Below, one piece after another: positions 7,301-15,229 of a DNA stretch of 64,000 nt. The DNA is taken from contig NZ_CP060404.1 in the NCBI RefSeq assembly GCF_014295035.1, positions 4,744,501 through 4,808,500 of the forward strand, in the 5' to 3' direction. The position numbers and the translations under genes were made by a program. Origin of the DNA: Streptomyces buecherae. Lineage in GTDB: Bacteria > Actinomycetota > Actinomycetes > Streptomycetales > Streptomycetaceae. Each line of letters opens with the position of its first letter. Position 1 is the stretch's first letter. A model generated the notes under the pieces. It saw only the letters and a program-made list of their open reading frames with translations. It ran no database searches and was not told the DNA's origin.

Positions 7301-8269
7301 CCCCTATCGCGCTGAGCCCTCCGCGACGCTGGCCGGCCCCCGCCCGGGGCCGGTGAATGCCCGCCGGGCGGCGGAATCCCGGGATTCGCCCGGGCGAACC
7401 GCTCGACGGCGTGTCCCGATCGCGGCATTTCCGGTGCGCGTCCGGCGATGAGCCGGGGCGGCCCGGCGGCGTCCGCGCACCGGCCGCCGCCCTCGCGACC
7501 GCCCCGCGACCGACCCACCCGCGCCCGCCGGGCGGCCCGCCGCCGGCCCCGCGCTCCCCGCGAGCCGACGCCGGCCGGAGGCCGTGGCGCGGCACGTTTC
7601 GGGGCCGGCCGGGCTGTCCGACACCCGGGGCAAGGGACAGGGCGTAGCCCGTACTGGTGCCGTTGGTGCGCGGGCGGTGGACGCCCGGGGGAGCCGGTCC
7701 GACGAGAAGCGCAGACACGGCCGGGCCGTTGAGCCTCGGCTTCTCCCCGTCGCGCGTCCACGCACGGTGGACGGCCCGGAAGGCCCCGCCCGTGGGGTGC
7801 CGGCGCGCGGGCGCGGTGCGCGATGGCGCCGTCGCGGGTCGCTCTATGGGGTGATGGCGCCGTGGGAGCGTCAGCCGGTCGGGGGACGGGCCCCGTCGCG
7901 GCCTCCCGCGCTCGGCCCGGCCCCGGCCGCGCAGCCGCCTCCACGGCCCGGCACGGGCCGCACGGGGCTTCCGTAGTCATATGCGCCAACCTCGCGGGCC
8001 CGCGCCGCCGCGCCGTCCGCCGTGCTCCCCGCCGGGGCGCGGGGGAGGGGGCGGCCCGCCTCCCCCGTACGACGGCGACCGGAACGGTCGGCCCGGCGAG
8101 TACGGCGGGTGCGCCCGGCGCCGGCGCGGCGGGAGTGGCCAGGGGCAAGGGGGCGGGGAAGCGAGGAGACCAGGGGGCAAGGGATAGGGGGGCGCGTCCG
8201 GCGGTCGGCAGGCGGACGGGCCCGCGGCCGAGTGGTCGGGCGGCGGGGTGGGGCGGGCGGGTGCGGGGG
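7301..8269. other. Long interval without a recognisable gene
   Basis: About 970 bases of very GC-rich sequence separate the DUF397 gene and the ATPase gene. Several long open frames exist on both strands, but their translations are arginine/proline/glycine-rich with no conserved motif and no good start context, so I call none. No hairpin followed by T tract and no tRNA was seen. It may be the remains of a deleted or decayed gene. Confidence 0.5.
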
Positions 8270-8839
8270 TCAGCCCTCGTCGCGGGGGAGTTGGAACAGG
8301 GCCCAGACGACCTTGCCGCGCAGCGTTCCCGCCAGCGGGTGCCAGCCCCAACTGTCGCTGAACGACTCGACCAGGTAGAGCCCGCGGCCGGACTCGGCCG
8401 CCCCGTTGAACTCGGGGAACAGGGGCGTGTCGCCGGTGACCGGGCTGACCTCGCTGGGGTCGCGCACCGCGCACACCAGCCGTGAGGTCCACCGCATCAG
8501 GTGCAGCCGCACGGCCGGTTCGACAACGGCCATGGGGCCGCCCCCGTGACCGGCCCCATGGCCTGCTTGTGGGCGGGAGCCGAGGCTCTCGCGGTCCTCA
8601 CCGGGCAGCGCGTGCCGCAGTGCGTTGGTGACCAGCTCCGACACGACCAGCGCCACGTCGTCGAAGAGCTGGCTCAGGTCCCAGCCGTGCAGGGTGGCAC
8701 GGGTGAAGTCGCGAGCGCCCTTGACGGCGTCGTAGCGGGCTGCCAGCGCGCAGGACGCGGAGTTGGAGAGCGCCGAGGGGTCGATGGGAGGCAGGCCCTG
8801 CCATAACGGCTCGACCATGGTCGATCCTTTGATCCCCAT
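8270..8839 (-). CDS. ATP-binding regulatory protein (HATPase_c, anti-sigma-like) with a TTA codon
   Basis: The 189-residue protein has the layout of actinobacterial serine-kinase-like anti-sigma proteins. There is an N-box VALVVSELVTNALRHA near residues 74-89, a G1-type region around RLVCAVRDPSEV, then ESGRGLYLVESFSDSWGW and KVVWALFQLP near the end. The linker EDRESLGSRPQAGHGAGHGG is glycine/histidine-rich and less typical. The ATG at 8839 has AGGAG eight bases upstream. Codon 12 (8804-8806) is TTA, the rare leucine codon read by the bldA tRNA, so translation may be limited to late growth. It is divergent from the XRE regulator and forms a trio with it and the DUF397 gene. Confidence 0.85.
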   Translation of the reverse strand: MGIKGSTMVEPLWQGLPPIDPSALSNSASCALAARYDAVKGARDFTRATLHGWDLSQLFDDVALVVSELVTNALRHALPGEDRESLGSRPQAGHGAGHGGGPMAVVEPAVRLHLMRWTSRLVCAVRDPSEVSPVTGDTPLFPEFNGAAESGRGLYLVESFSDSWGWHPLAGTLRGKVVWALFQLPRDEG

Positions 8840-9144
8840 GCGAGGCACTCCTGGCATTCGTGGCCGTGACGACCCTGGCTGGATCTGCAAACAGCGTGCA
8901 CGTGCGCGAGCTCCAGGATTCCCAATGTCCGGACCAGATGCAAGGGCAGATGCACGTGCACGTGGCCGGTTTGCTCCGAACTGGGCTCGTTGGCGGGGAA
9001 TTCTTCTCAAGGTCACTTGCGTCCATCTCACATCTGGGTAATGAGATGCGCACTCAACGGAGCCTAGAAGTGGCAGACTTCGCGGCCGAGGGTCCGTGGG
9101 GGCGTGCCCGGGCGGGTACGGAACGTACAGGGAGGGTCACGGAA
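8840..9144. promoter_or_regulatory. Divergent regulatory region with repeated TGCACGTGC words
   Basis: This interval separates the ATPase gene and the XRE regulator gene. It contains GTGCACGTGC at 8896-8905 and TGCACGTGCACGTG at 8951-8964. The same word occurs at 6974-6984 upstream of the DUF397 gene. The word is self-complementary, as expected for a dimeric regulator, and occurs upstream of all three members of the trio. Binding by the XRE protein is inference. It is also somewhat less GC-rich than its flanks around 9000-9055. Confidence 0.45.
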
Positions 9145-10008
9145 ATGGCCACAAGTGAGTCGAGTGGATCGGTAGTGCGCCGCATCCTCCTGGGCTCTCA
9201 GCTCCGACGACTCCGCGAATCGCGTGGCATCACGCGTGAGGCGGCTGGTTATTCGATCCGTGCTTCCGAGTCCAAGATCAGCCGCATGGAGTTGGGCAGG
9301 GTGAGCTTCAAGGCACGTGACATCGAGGACCTGCTCACGCTCTACGGGGTCGCGGACGAGGCGGAACGTTCGGCGCTGCTCGGACTCGCCCGGGAGGCCA
9401 ATGTGGCGGGTTGGTGGCACAGCTACGGTGACGTACTGCCCGGCTGGTTCCAGACGTACGTCGGGCTTGAGGGCGCCGCTTCCCATATCGGCGTCTACGA
9501 GGTGCAGTTCATCCACGGGCTGTTGCAGACCGAGGACTACGCGCACGCCGTCGTCGCCCGAGGGCAGCGCGACGCGTGCGCGAGCGAGGTGGACCGGCGG
9601 GTGGCGCTCCGCCTTGAGCGGCAGAAGCTGCTGGTCTCCGAGCGGGCCCCGGAGTTCCACGCCGTACTGGACGAGGCGGCGCTGCACCGGCCGTACGGTG
9701 ACGCGACCGTGATGCGCGCCCAAGTGCGGCACCTGCTCGAGGTGTCCGAGCAGCCGAACGTCACGCTCCAGGTCATGCCGTTCAGCTTCGGTGGCCATTC
9801 CGGCGAGAGCGGGGCCTTCACGATGCTGCGCTTTCCGGAACCCGACCTGCCGGACATCGTGTATCTGGAGCAACTCACCAGCGCGCTCTACCTCGACAAG
9901 CGCGAAGAGGTCACGCAATACGAGCGGGCGATGGAGCGGCTGCGTTCGGACAGCTTGTCTCCGGCCAAATCCCGGGATTTGCTGAGGGCCCGTCTCCAAT
10001 TGCTGTGA
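9145..10008 (+). CDS. XRE-family regulator with DUF5753 domain
   Basis: The 287-residue protein starts with a helix-turn-helix at about 15-70 (LGSQLRRLRESRGITREAAG, then ESKISRMELGRVSFKARDIEDLL). A DUF5753 domain at about 100-280 follows, with WWHSYGDVLPGWFQTYVGLE, IHGLLQTEDYA, LLEVSEQPNVTLQVMPF and DIVYLEQLTSALYLD. The ATG at 9145 has GGAGGG upstream; an open reading continues further 5' but is not family-like. Such proteins, including WhiJ, act with DUF397 partners in streptomycete development and antibiotic control. It is divergent from the TTA-containing ATPase gene. Confidence 0.93.
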   Translation: MATSESSGSVVRRILLGSQLRRLRESRGITREAAGYSIRASESKISRMELGRVSFKARDIEDLLTLYGVADEAERSALLGLAREANVAGWWHSYGDVLPGWFQTYVGLEGAASHIGVYEVQFIHGLLQTEDYAHAVVARGQRDACASEVDRRVALRLERQKLLVSERAPEFHAVLDEAALHRPYGDATVMRAQVRHLLEVSEQPNVTLQVMPFSFGGHSGESGAFTMLRFPEPDLPDIVYLEQLTSALYLDKREEVTQYERAMERLRSDSLSPAKSRDLLRARLQLL

Positions 10009-10094
10009 GCCCTCACTACGATGACGGTCCATCAGGAGACCCCGCCCAGCCCCCGGGTGGCCAGCCGCCTCCCGGCCTTCAGATAAGGGATGGC

Positions 10095-11552
10095 ATGTCC
10101 TACTTCTCCGAGTTGGCCTATCAGTACATCGACGGTGAGTGGCGGGTCGGGAGCGGCTCGTGGGACATCGTGGACTTCGATCCGTACAACGGGGAGAAGC
10201 TCGCCTCGATCACCATCGCCACGGTCGAGGAGATCGACCTGGCCTACCGCGCCGCCGAACGGGCGCAGCGCGGGTGGGCCGAGCTGAACCCGTACGCCAG
10301 GCGGCAGGTGTTCGAGCGGGCGCTGCGCATCGTCGAGGACCGTGAGGCCGAGATCGCCGAGGCGATCACGGCGGAGGTCGGTGGCACGCAGGCCAAGGCC
10401 GGGTTCGAGCTCCACATCGTGAAGGAGTTCCTGCGCGAGGCCATCCAGCTCGCGCTGCGGCCCGAGGGGCGCATCCTGCCCTCGCCCATCGACGGCAAGG
10501 AGAACCGCGTCTACCGGGAGCCGGTCGGCGTCGTCGGCGTCGTCAGCCCCTTCAACTTCCCCTTCCTGTTGTCGATCAAGTCGGTGGCGGCGGCCATCGC
10601 GCTCGGCAACGCGGTCGTGCTCAAGCCGCACCAGAACACCCCGGTGTGCGGCGGCGGGCTGGTCGCCAAGGTCTTCGAGGACGCCGGGCTGCCGGCCGGT
10701 GTGCTCAACGTCGTCATCACGGACATCGCCGAGATCGGTGACGCGCTCATCGAGCACCCGGTGCCCAAGGTGATCTCCTTCACCGGCTCCGACAAGGTCG
10801 GCCGGCACGTGGCCACCGTCGCCGCGGCCGGCTTCAAGCGCACCGTGCTGGAACTGGGCGGCGACAGCGCGATGATCGTGCTGGACGACGCGGACGTCGA
10901 CTACGCGGTGGACGCCGCGGTCGTCAGCCGCTTCGCGCACCAGGGGCAGATCTGTATGGCCGCGAACCGGGTGCTCGTGGACCGCTCCATCGAGCGCGAG
11001 TTCACCGAGAAGTTCGTCGCCCGGGTCAAGGCCCTCAAGGTCGGCGACCCCCGCGACCCCGAGACCCACATCGGCCCGCTGATCAACGAGGGCCAGGCCG
11101 AGGCGATCGGCGGCATGGTGGAGCAGATCGTGGCCGACGGGGCGACCGCCCTGGTGCGGGGCACCGTCGAGGGCACGATGGTCAGCCCGACCGTGCTCAC
11201 CGACGTCAACACCGAATCGTCGGTGTACGGGCAGGAGTTCTTCGGCCCCGTGGTGATGCTGATCCCCTTCGACGGCGAGGAGGAGGCGCTGCGCATCGCC
11301 AACGAGACCAGCTACGGGCTGAGCGGCGCCGTGCACACCGGCGACATCGAGCGCGGCGTGCGGCTGGCCCGCAAGGTGCGTACCGGAATGATCCACGTCA
11401 ACGACGGCACCGTGCACGACGAGCCGATCGTCCCGTTCGGCGGCGAGAAGTCCTCCGGCGTGGGGCGGCTGAACGGCGAGGCGATGGTGGACTGCTTCAC
11501 CACCACGAAGTGGATCTCGATCCAGCACGGCCGCACCAACTTCCCCTTCTGA
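10095..11552 (+). CDS. NAD(P)-dependent aldehyde dehydrogenase
   Basis: The 485-residue enzyme belongs to the aldehyde dehydrogenase superfamily, which oxidises aldehydes to acids with NAD(P). Visible catalytic residues are Asn154 in SPFNFP, Lys177 in VLKPHQ, Glu253 in VLELGGDS and the nucleophile Cys287 in GQICMA. The sequence is closest in feel to benzaldehyde/vanillin-type dehydrogenases (FARHQGQICM-like region, C-terminal PFGGEKSSGVGRLNGE), but substrate cannot be assigned. The ATG at 10095 is preceded by AAGGGA. It follows the XRE gene after 86 bases on the same strand, so co-transcription is possible. Confidence 0.9.
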   Translation: MSYFSELAYQYIDGEWRVGSGSWDIVDFDPYNGEKLASITIATVEEIDLAYRAAERAQRGWAELNPYARRQVFERALRIVEDREAEIAEAITAEVGGTQAKAGFELHIVKEFLREAIQLALRPEGRILPSPIDGKENRVYREPVGVVGVVSPFNFPFLLSIKSVAAAIALGNAVVLKPHQNTPVCGGGLVAKVFEDAGLPAGVLNVVITDIAEIGDALIEHPVPKVISFTGSDKVGRHVATVAAAGFKRTVLELGGDSAMIVLDDADVDYAVDAAVVSRFAHQGQICMAANRVLVDRSIEREFTEKFVARVKALKVGDPRDPETHIGPLINEGQAEAIGGMVEQIVADGATALVRGTVEGTMVSPTVLTDVNTESSVYGQEFFGPVVMLIPFDGEEEALRIANETSYGLSGAVHTGDIERGVRLARKVRTGMIHVNDGTVHDEPIVPFGGEKSSGVGRLNGEAMVDCFTTTKWISIQHGRTNFPF

Positions 11553-11719
11553 ACCGTCCCGGCGCACCGGGCTCGTCCCGCACCACCCGTGCCCAGCGCC
11601 CCATCCGCGTCCCCGGCCCCGCCCGGACCTCGGTCCCGGCGGGGCCGTCGTATGGGCGGGGCGGGGTGGGCGCGGGTCCGGTAGGAGGACGGCTGGCACA
11701 GCGCTTCGGGGCGCGTCCG

Positions 11720-11744
11720 CTTGCGGACAGAAGCTGTCCGCAAG
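11720..11744. promoter_or_regulatory. Perfect inverted repeat upstream of the DinB-family gene
   Basis: Arms of 11 bases (CTTGCGGACAG and its exact reverse complement) are separated by AAG. The repeat is 78 bases upstream of the ATG at 11822, with a possible -10 TAGCGT at 11751-11756. The compact dyad looks like a TetR/MarR-type operator rather than a terminator, since no T tract follows. The cognate regulator is not identified. Confidence 0.5.
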
Positions 11745-11821
11745 GCTGCGTAGCGTGTTCTTCAACGAGGCCGGGGAACGCACCGGCCCCATCGGAGAGC
11801 CCCACCGGAGAGGCGGACCCC

Positions 11822-12373
11822 ATGCCCACTTTCGTTGACGCCGAGCCCCGCGGCGACGAGCGCACCGCGCTGCTGAACTACCTCGCCGCCCAGCGCGGCG
11901 GCATCCGGCGGGCCCTGCTCGGGCTGACCGACGAGCAGGCGACCCAGAAGCCGACGGTGAGCGAGCTGTCGCTGTTCGGCCTGCTCAAGCACGTGGCCGA
12001 GGTGGAACAGGGCTGGATCATGGGCACGCTCGCCGGGCGCCCGGAGGAGACCGTGCAGCGGACGTACGAGAACTGGCACGAGTCCTTCGACCGGGTGGGC
12101 GAGGAGACGGTGGCCGGTCTGCTCGCGTACTACGAGAAGGTCGCCCGGCAGACCGAGGAGTACGTCAACTCGCTGCCCGACCTGGACGTCGTCGTCACGC
12201 TGCCGGAGGCGCCCTGGTACCCGGAGGACCGGGACCGCTCCGCGCGCTGGATCCTGCTGACCATGATCCAGGAGGTGGCCCGGCACGCGGGGCACGCCGA
12301 CATCATCCGGGAGGCGGTCGACGGCAAGACCGCGTTCGTGCTGGTGGACGAGGCGGGGGACGGCGCGGTGTGA
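11822..12373 (+). CDS. DinB-family (DUF664) protein
   Basis: The 183-residue protein matches the DinB-like four-helix fold. LLNYLAAQRGGIRRALLGLTDEQATQKPT opens helix one, SLFGLLKHVAEVEQGWI supplies the first metal-ligand histidine (His in KHVAEVE), and EVARHAGHADIIREA supplies the HxxxH-like pair near residue 158-162. Members include mycothiol-dependent transferases and many proteins of unknown role; the exact activity is not assignable. GGAGAGG lies upstream of the ATG. It is convergent with the glyoxalase-like gene and has an unusual inverted repeat in its promoter. Confidence 0.88.
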   Translation: MPTFVDAEPRGDERTALLNYLAAQRGGIRRALLGLTDEQATQKPTVSELSLFGLLKHVAEVEQGWIMGTLAGRPEETVQRTYENWHESFDRVGEETVAGLLAYYEKVARQTEEYVNSLPDLDVVVTLPEAPWYPEDRDRSARWILLTMIQEVARHAGHADIIREAVDGKTAFVLVDEAGDGAV

Positions 12374-12389
12374 GCCGCGCGCCCGCGCC

Positions 12390-12438
12390 GGGCGGGCCCC
12401 GTACCTCCTCGCGTACGGGCCGTACGGGGGGCCCGCCC
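12390..12438. terminator. Imperfect hairpin between convergent genes
   Basis: GGGCGGGCCCCGTAC at 12390-12404 can pair with GTACGGGG-GGCCCGCCC at 12422-12438 with a two-base bulge. It lies between the convergent DinB and glyoxalase-like genes and may serve both. Confidence 0.45.
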
Positions 12439-12474
12439 GCGTACGGGGCGAGCCCGGCCGGTCGTCGGGGCGAA

Positions 12475-13248
12475 CTAGGCCGGCCCGGCGCCCGGTTCGC
12501 CGCCGAGTTCCTCGCGTAGTTCGGCGGCCCGGCGCAGCGCGTCGCGCACGCCCGCCCGCTCCTCGGCCGTGAGCGTGATGCCGTCCGCCCGGCGGAGCAA
12601 CTCCGCGCCCCGTTCCGGCTCGTCCAGCCGGATCGCGAGGTCGGCGCGGAGCACCAGCGCGGCCACCCACTCCGGCGCCGTCGGCCGCTCCCCGGCCGTG
12701 TCGGTGCCCGGCTCCCCGGACGCGGCGGCCTCCGCCCTGGCCAGCGCCCGGTCGAGCACGCGGGCCGCCTGCCGGTGGTCCCCCTTCGCGTCGCCGAGCA
12801 GCGCCGCCAGGTGCAGCGCGCCGGCGAACGCCCCGTCCGGTCGCGGCCCGTGCTCCAGGCTCTCGCCGTTCGGCTGGCCGATCCGCAGGCAGTTGCCGCC
12901 GGGGTCGGTCACCAGGAACTGCCGCACGCCGTACGTGGTGTCCCGCAGCGGTCCGATCCGCGGGATGCCGCGCGTGGGCACCCTGCCGTACGCCGCCCGC
13001 AGGCCGGCGCGGAACGCCGCGTGCAGCGCGTCCACGGCGTCGGTGGAGATCACACAGGTGCTGTAGGAGGTGGCCGGGTCGTGCCGGCGCATCCCGAAGA
13101 AGTGCAGGGCTATCGCGCCGCGTTGGACCACCGCGTACGGGTTGGGGCTGGTCTGCTCGAAGCTGACCTCGAAGCCGAGGGCGCGGTAGAAGTCGAGGGT
13201 TTCCGGGATCGAGGGGCACGGGAACACGGGCGTGGTCGTCTCCGTCAT
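12475..13248 (-). CDS. Glyoxalase/bleomycin-resistance (VOC) protein with C-terminal helical extension
   Basis: The 257-residue protein begins with a VOC domain (about residues 5-125): FPCPSIPETLDFYRALGFEV, then ALHFFGMRRHDP and FLVTDPGGNCLRIGQP, close to Ble-type drug-binding proteins. Residues 130-257 form an alanine-rich helical extension (GALHLAALLGDAKGDHRQAA, then LRADLAIRLDEPERGAELLRRAD) that looks like two or three TPR-like hairpins and is not part of a simple resistance protein. The ATG at 13248 has GGGAAG about ten bases upstream. It is divergent from the PadR gene across a region with one copy of the PadR-type operator, so it may share its control. Confidence 0.85.
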   Translation of the reverse strand: MTETTTPVFPCPSIPETLDFYRALGFEVSFEQTSPNPYAVVQRGAIALHFFGMRRHDPATSYSTCVISTDAVDALHAAFRAGLRAAYGRVPTRGIPRIGPLRDTTYGVRQFLVTDPGGNCLRIGQPNGESLEHGPRPDGAFAGALHLAALLGDAKGDHRQAARVLDRALARAEAAASGEPGTDTAGERPTAPEWVAALVLRADLAIRLDEPERGAELLRRADGITLTAEERAGVRDALRRAAELREELGGEPGAGPA

Positions 13249-13277
13249 GCCGGGGAGCTTCCCAGCCGGAGCGGTAC

Positions 13278-13293
13278 TAGTCAAAATTGAATA
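13278..13293. promoter_or_regulatory. Operator copy 1 of the TAGTCAAA-type palindrome
   Basis: TAGTCAAAATTGAATA is an imperfect dyad. It overlaps the -35 (TTGAAT, 13287-13292) of a promoter for the PadR gene whose -10 is TAATCT at 13311-13316 (18-base spacer). Two more copies precede the ABC exporter. Autorepression by the PadR protein is inferred. Confidence 0.7.
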
Positions 13294-13366
13294 GCTCTCC
13301 GGCGGCCGTCTAATCTTGGTGTTGACAAGCGGGCGCGTGTGTGGCGTGGAGATGGGGTGGCGGGCG

Positions 13367-14029
13367 ATGTCGGCGATGCGGTTGCTGGTGCTCGGGGCGG
13401 TGCGGCAGCACGGGCGCGCGCACGGCTACATGGTGCGCAACGACCTGGAGTTCTGGGGCGCGCACGAGTGGTCCAACGCCAAGCCCGGGTCGATCTACCA
13501 CGCGCTCAAGCAGATGGCCAAGCAGGGCCTGCTGTTCGCCCACGACGTCGCGCCGAGCACGGCGGGCGGCCCGCCGCGCACCGAGTACGAGCTGACCGAC
13601 AAGGGGGAAGAGGTCTTCTTCGCCCTGCTCAGGGAGGCGCTGTCGAGCTGGAACCCCAAGCTCGACGTGCTCAGCGCGGGCGTCGGGTTCATCGTGGACC
13701 TGCCGCGCGAGGAGGCCATCGCGCTCCTGCGGCAGCGCCTCAAGGGCCTGGAGGACTGGCACGACGCGGTGACGGGGTCGTACGTCCCGGCCGAGGGCGC
13801 CGAGTCGATCGGGCACATCGCCGAGATCATGGAGCTGTGGCTGTCCGCCGTGGACAGCGGTACGGCCTGGACGCGCGCCCTGATCGAGCGGCTTGAGGGC
13901 GGCGCGTACGTCATGGCGGGCGAGGGCGAGCCGTTCCGGGCGGTGCTCCCGGAGGGCGTCGAGAACCCGTACGGCACGGTCCCGCACCCGGGCGACGCGG
14001 CGGCGGGCGGGCCGCGGCGGGGCGAGTAG
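13367..14029 (+). CDS. PadR-family transcriptional regulator
   Basis: The 220-residue protein has a PadR winged helix at about 1-85 (MRLLVLGAVRQHGRAHGYMV, PGSIYHALKQMAKQGLL, PPRTEYELTDKGEEVFFALL). The C-terminal helical dimerisation region (LPREEAIALLRQRLKGLEDW and beyond) is of the longer Vir-type class. The start at 13367 is chosen because the fold begins at MSAMRLLV; nearby starts at 13352 and 13379 cannot be excluded. PadR proteins commonly repress a neighbouring drug exporter and respond to its substrate. Here a DrrAB-type exporter follows and all three likely promoters carry the same palindrome. Confidence 0.92.
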   Translation: MSAMRLLVLGAVRQHGRAHGYMVRNDLEFWGAHEWSNAKPGSIYHALKQMAKQGLLFAHDVAPSTAGGPPRTEYELTDKGEEVFFALLREALSSWNPKLDVLSAGVGFIVDLPREEAIALLRQRLKGLEDWHDAVTGSYVPAEGAESIGHIAEIMELWLSAVDSGTAWTRALIERLEGGAYVMAGEGEPFRAVLPEGVENPYGTVPHPGDAAAGGPRRGE

Positions 14030-14070
14030 CCGCCGGGCGTCCGCGGGGTGTGACGGGGGCGCGGGTTCAG

Positions 14071-14086
14071 TAATCAAGTTTGACTA
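14071..14086. promoter_or_regulatory. Operator copy 2, over the -35 of the exporter promoter
   Basis: TAATCAAGTTTGACTA is an imperfect dyad of the same family as copies 1 and 3. It contains the -35 TTGACT of the exporter promoter. Confidence 0.75.
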
Positions 14087-14109
14087 ACCGCACGGGCGGG
14101 CAGTACCTT
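14080..14109 (+). promoter_or_regulatory. Promoter of the drrAB-like exporter
   Basis: The -35 TTGACT at 14080-14085 and the -10 TACCTT at 14104-14109 are separated by 18 bases. Transcription would start near 14116, between operator copies 2 and 3. Confidence 0.65.
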
Positions 14110-14118
14110 CTGCGCTCC

Positions 14119-14134
14119 TAGTCAAACTTGACTA
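14119..14134. promoter_or_regulatory. Operator copy 3, over the start site of the exporter promoter
   Basis: TAGTCAAACTTGACTA has perfect 7-base arms around a two-base centre. It is 48 bases from copy 2, centre to centre, and so bracketing by two dimers on one face of the helix is possible. Confidence 0.8.
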
Positions 14135-14185
14135 CTGGAGTGCGGGGCGGCGGCGTCCCGCAGTCGGCGGCTGGAGGGGAAGGCA

Positions 14186-15229
14186 TTGGCTGACCACGAT
14201 CACGCGATCGTCGTCGAGGGGTTGGAGAAGCGGTACGGGAAGCACCGGGCCCTGGACGGGCTCGACCTGGTGGTGCCGCGCGGCACCGTGCGCGGAGTGC
14301 TCGGCCCGAACGGCGCCGGCAAGACGACCAGCGTGCGGGTGCTCGCGACGCTGCTGCGGGCCGACGGCGGGCGGGCCCGCGTCGCCGGGTTCGACGTGGC
14401 GACCCACCCCGACGAGGTGCGGTACCGGATCGGACTGCTCGGGCAACACGCGGCGGTGGACGAGGAGTTGAGCGGCTTCCAGAACCTGGAGATGTTCGGC
14501 AGGCTCTACCACCTCGGGGCCGGCCGGGCCCGGCGGCGGGCCGGCGAACTGCTGGAGCGGTTCGGCCTGGCCGACACCGGAAAGAAGGCCATCAAGCAGT
14601 ACAGCGGCGGCATGCGGCGCCGGCTCGACCTCGCGGCCGGGCTCATCATGCGTCCCCAGGTCCTCTTCCTGGACGAGCCCACCACCGGGCTCGACCCACG
14701 GGGGCGGCGCGAGGTGTGGAACGCGGTGCGCTCGCTGGTCGGCGACGGCACGACGGTGCTGCTCACCACCCAGTACCTGGAGGAGGCCGACCAGCTCGCC
14801 GACCGCATCACGGTCGTCGACCGCGGCCGCGCCATCGCCGAGGGCACCGCGGACGAGCTGAAGTCGACCATCGGCGGGGACCGGATCGACGTGGTGCTGC
14901 ACCGCGCGGACGACCTCCCGACCGCCGCGTCCGTCCTCGGCATGGCGGCGCGCGCGGACGGCATCGAGACCGACGAGGACGCGCTGCGCATCAGCGCCCC
15001 CGTCGCGGACCGGGTGGCGGCGCTGACCGAGACCGTACGGGCGCTGGCCGCGGCCGGCATCGAGGCCAGGGACATCGCGCTGCGCCGCCCCACCCTCGAC
15101 GAGGTCTTCCTGCACCTGACGGGCGCGCGCCCGGACGAGGAGGGCTCCCGGACGGAGAAGGAGACCGCCCCGGCGGGGGCGGCGGCGGGCGAGCGGGGCG
15201 TACGGAACGAAGGGGAGGCGGCGGAATGA
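14186..15229 (+). CDS. DrrA-type multidrug ABC exporter, ATP-binding subunit
   Basis: The 347-residue ATPase has Walker A GPNGAGKTT at 40-48, signature QYSGGMRRRLDLA near 138-150, Walker B VLFLDEPTTGLDPRGR near 159-174 and the switch region TTQYLEEADQLADRI. The C-terminal part (RRPTLDEVFLHLTGA) is typical of the daunorubicin-resistance DrrA family, which powers efflux of hydrophobic drugs with a membrane partner. The TTG start at 14186 follows GGAGGGGAAGG. The last codons overlap the permease ATG by four bases (ATGA). PadR-type operators flank its promoter, so induction by a substrate is likely. Confidence 0.94.
   Translation: MADHDHAIVVEGLEKRYGKHRALDGLDLVVPRGTVRGVLGPNGAGKTTSVRVLATLLRADGGRARVAGFDVATHPDEVRYRIGLLGQHAAVDEELSGFQNLEMFGRLYHLGAGRARRRAGELLERFGLADTGKKAIKQYSGGMRRRLDLAAGLIMRPQVLFLDEPTTGLDPRGRREVWNAVRSLVGDGTTVLLTTQYLEEADQLADRITVVDRGRAIAEGTADELKSTIGGDRIDVVLHRADDLPTAASVLGMAARADGIETDEDALRISAPVADRVAALTETVRALAAAGIEARDIALRRPTLDEVFLHLTGARPDEEGSRTEKETAPAGAAAGERGVRNEGEAAE

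Noticed and set aside
7301..8269. Several open frames of 65-307 codons on both strands
   Set aside because: Translations are Arg/Pro/Gly-rich without motifs and lack good start sites; they are typical of chance open frames in very GC-rich DNA.
10032..11792. 586-codon open frame antisense to the aldehyde dehydrogenase gene
   Set aside because: It is His/Arg/Asp-rich shadow coding opposite a strongly conserved enzyme.
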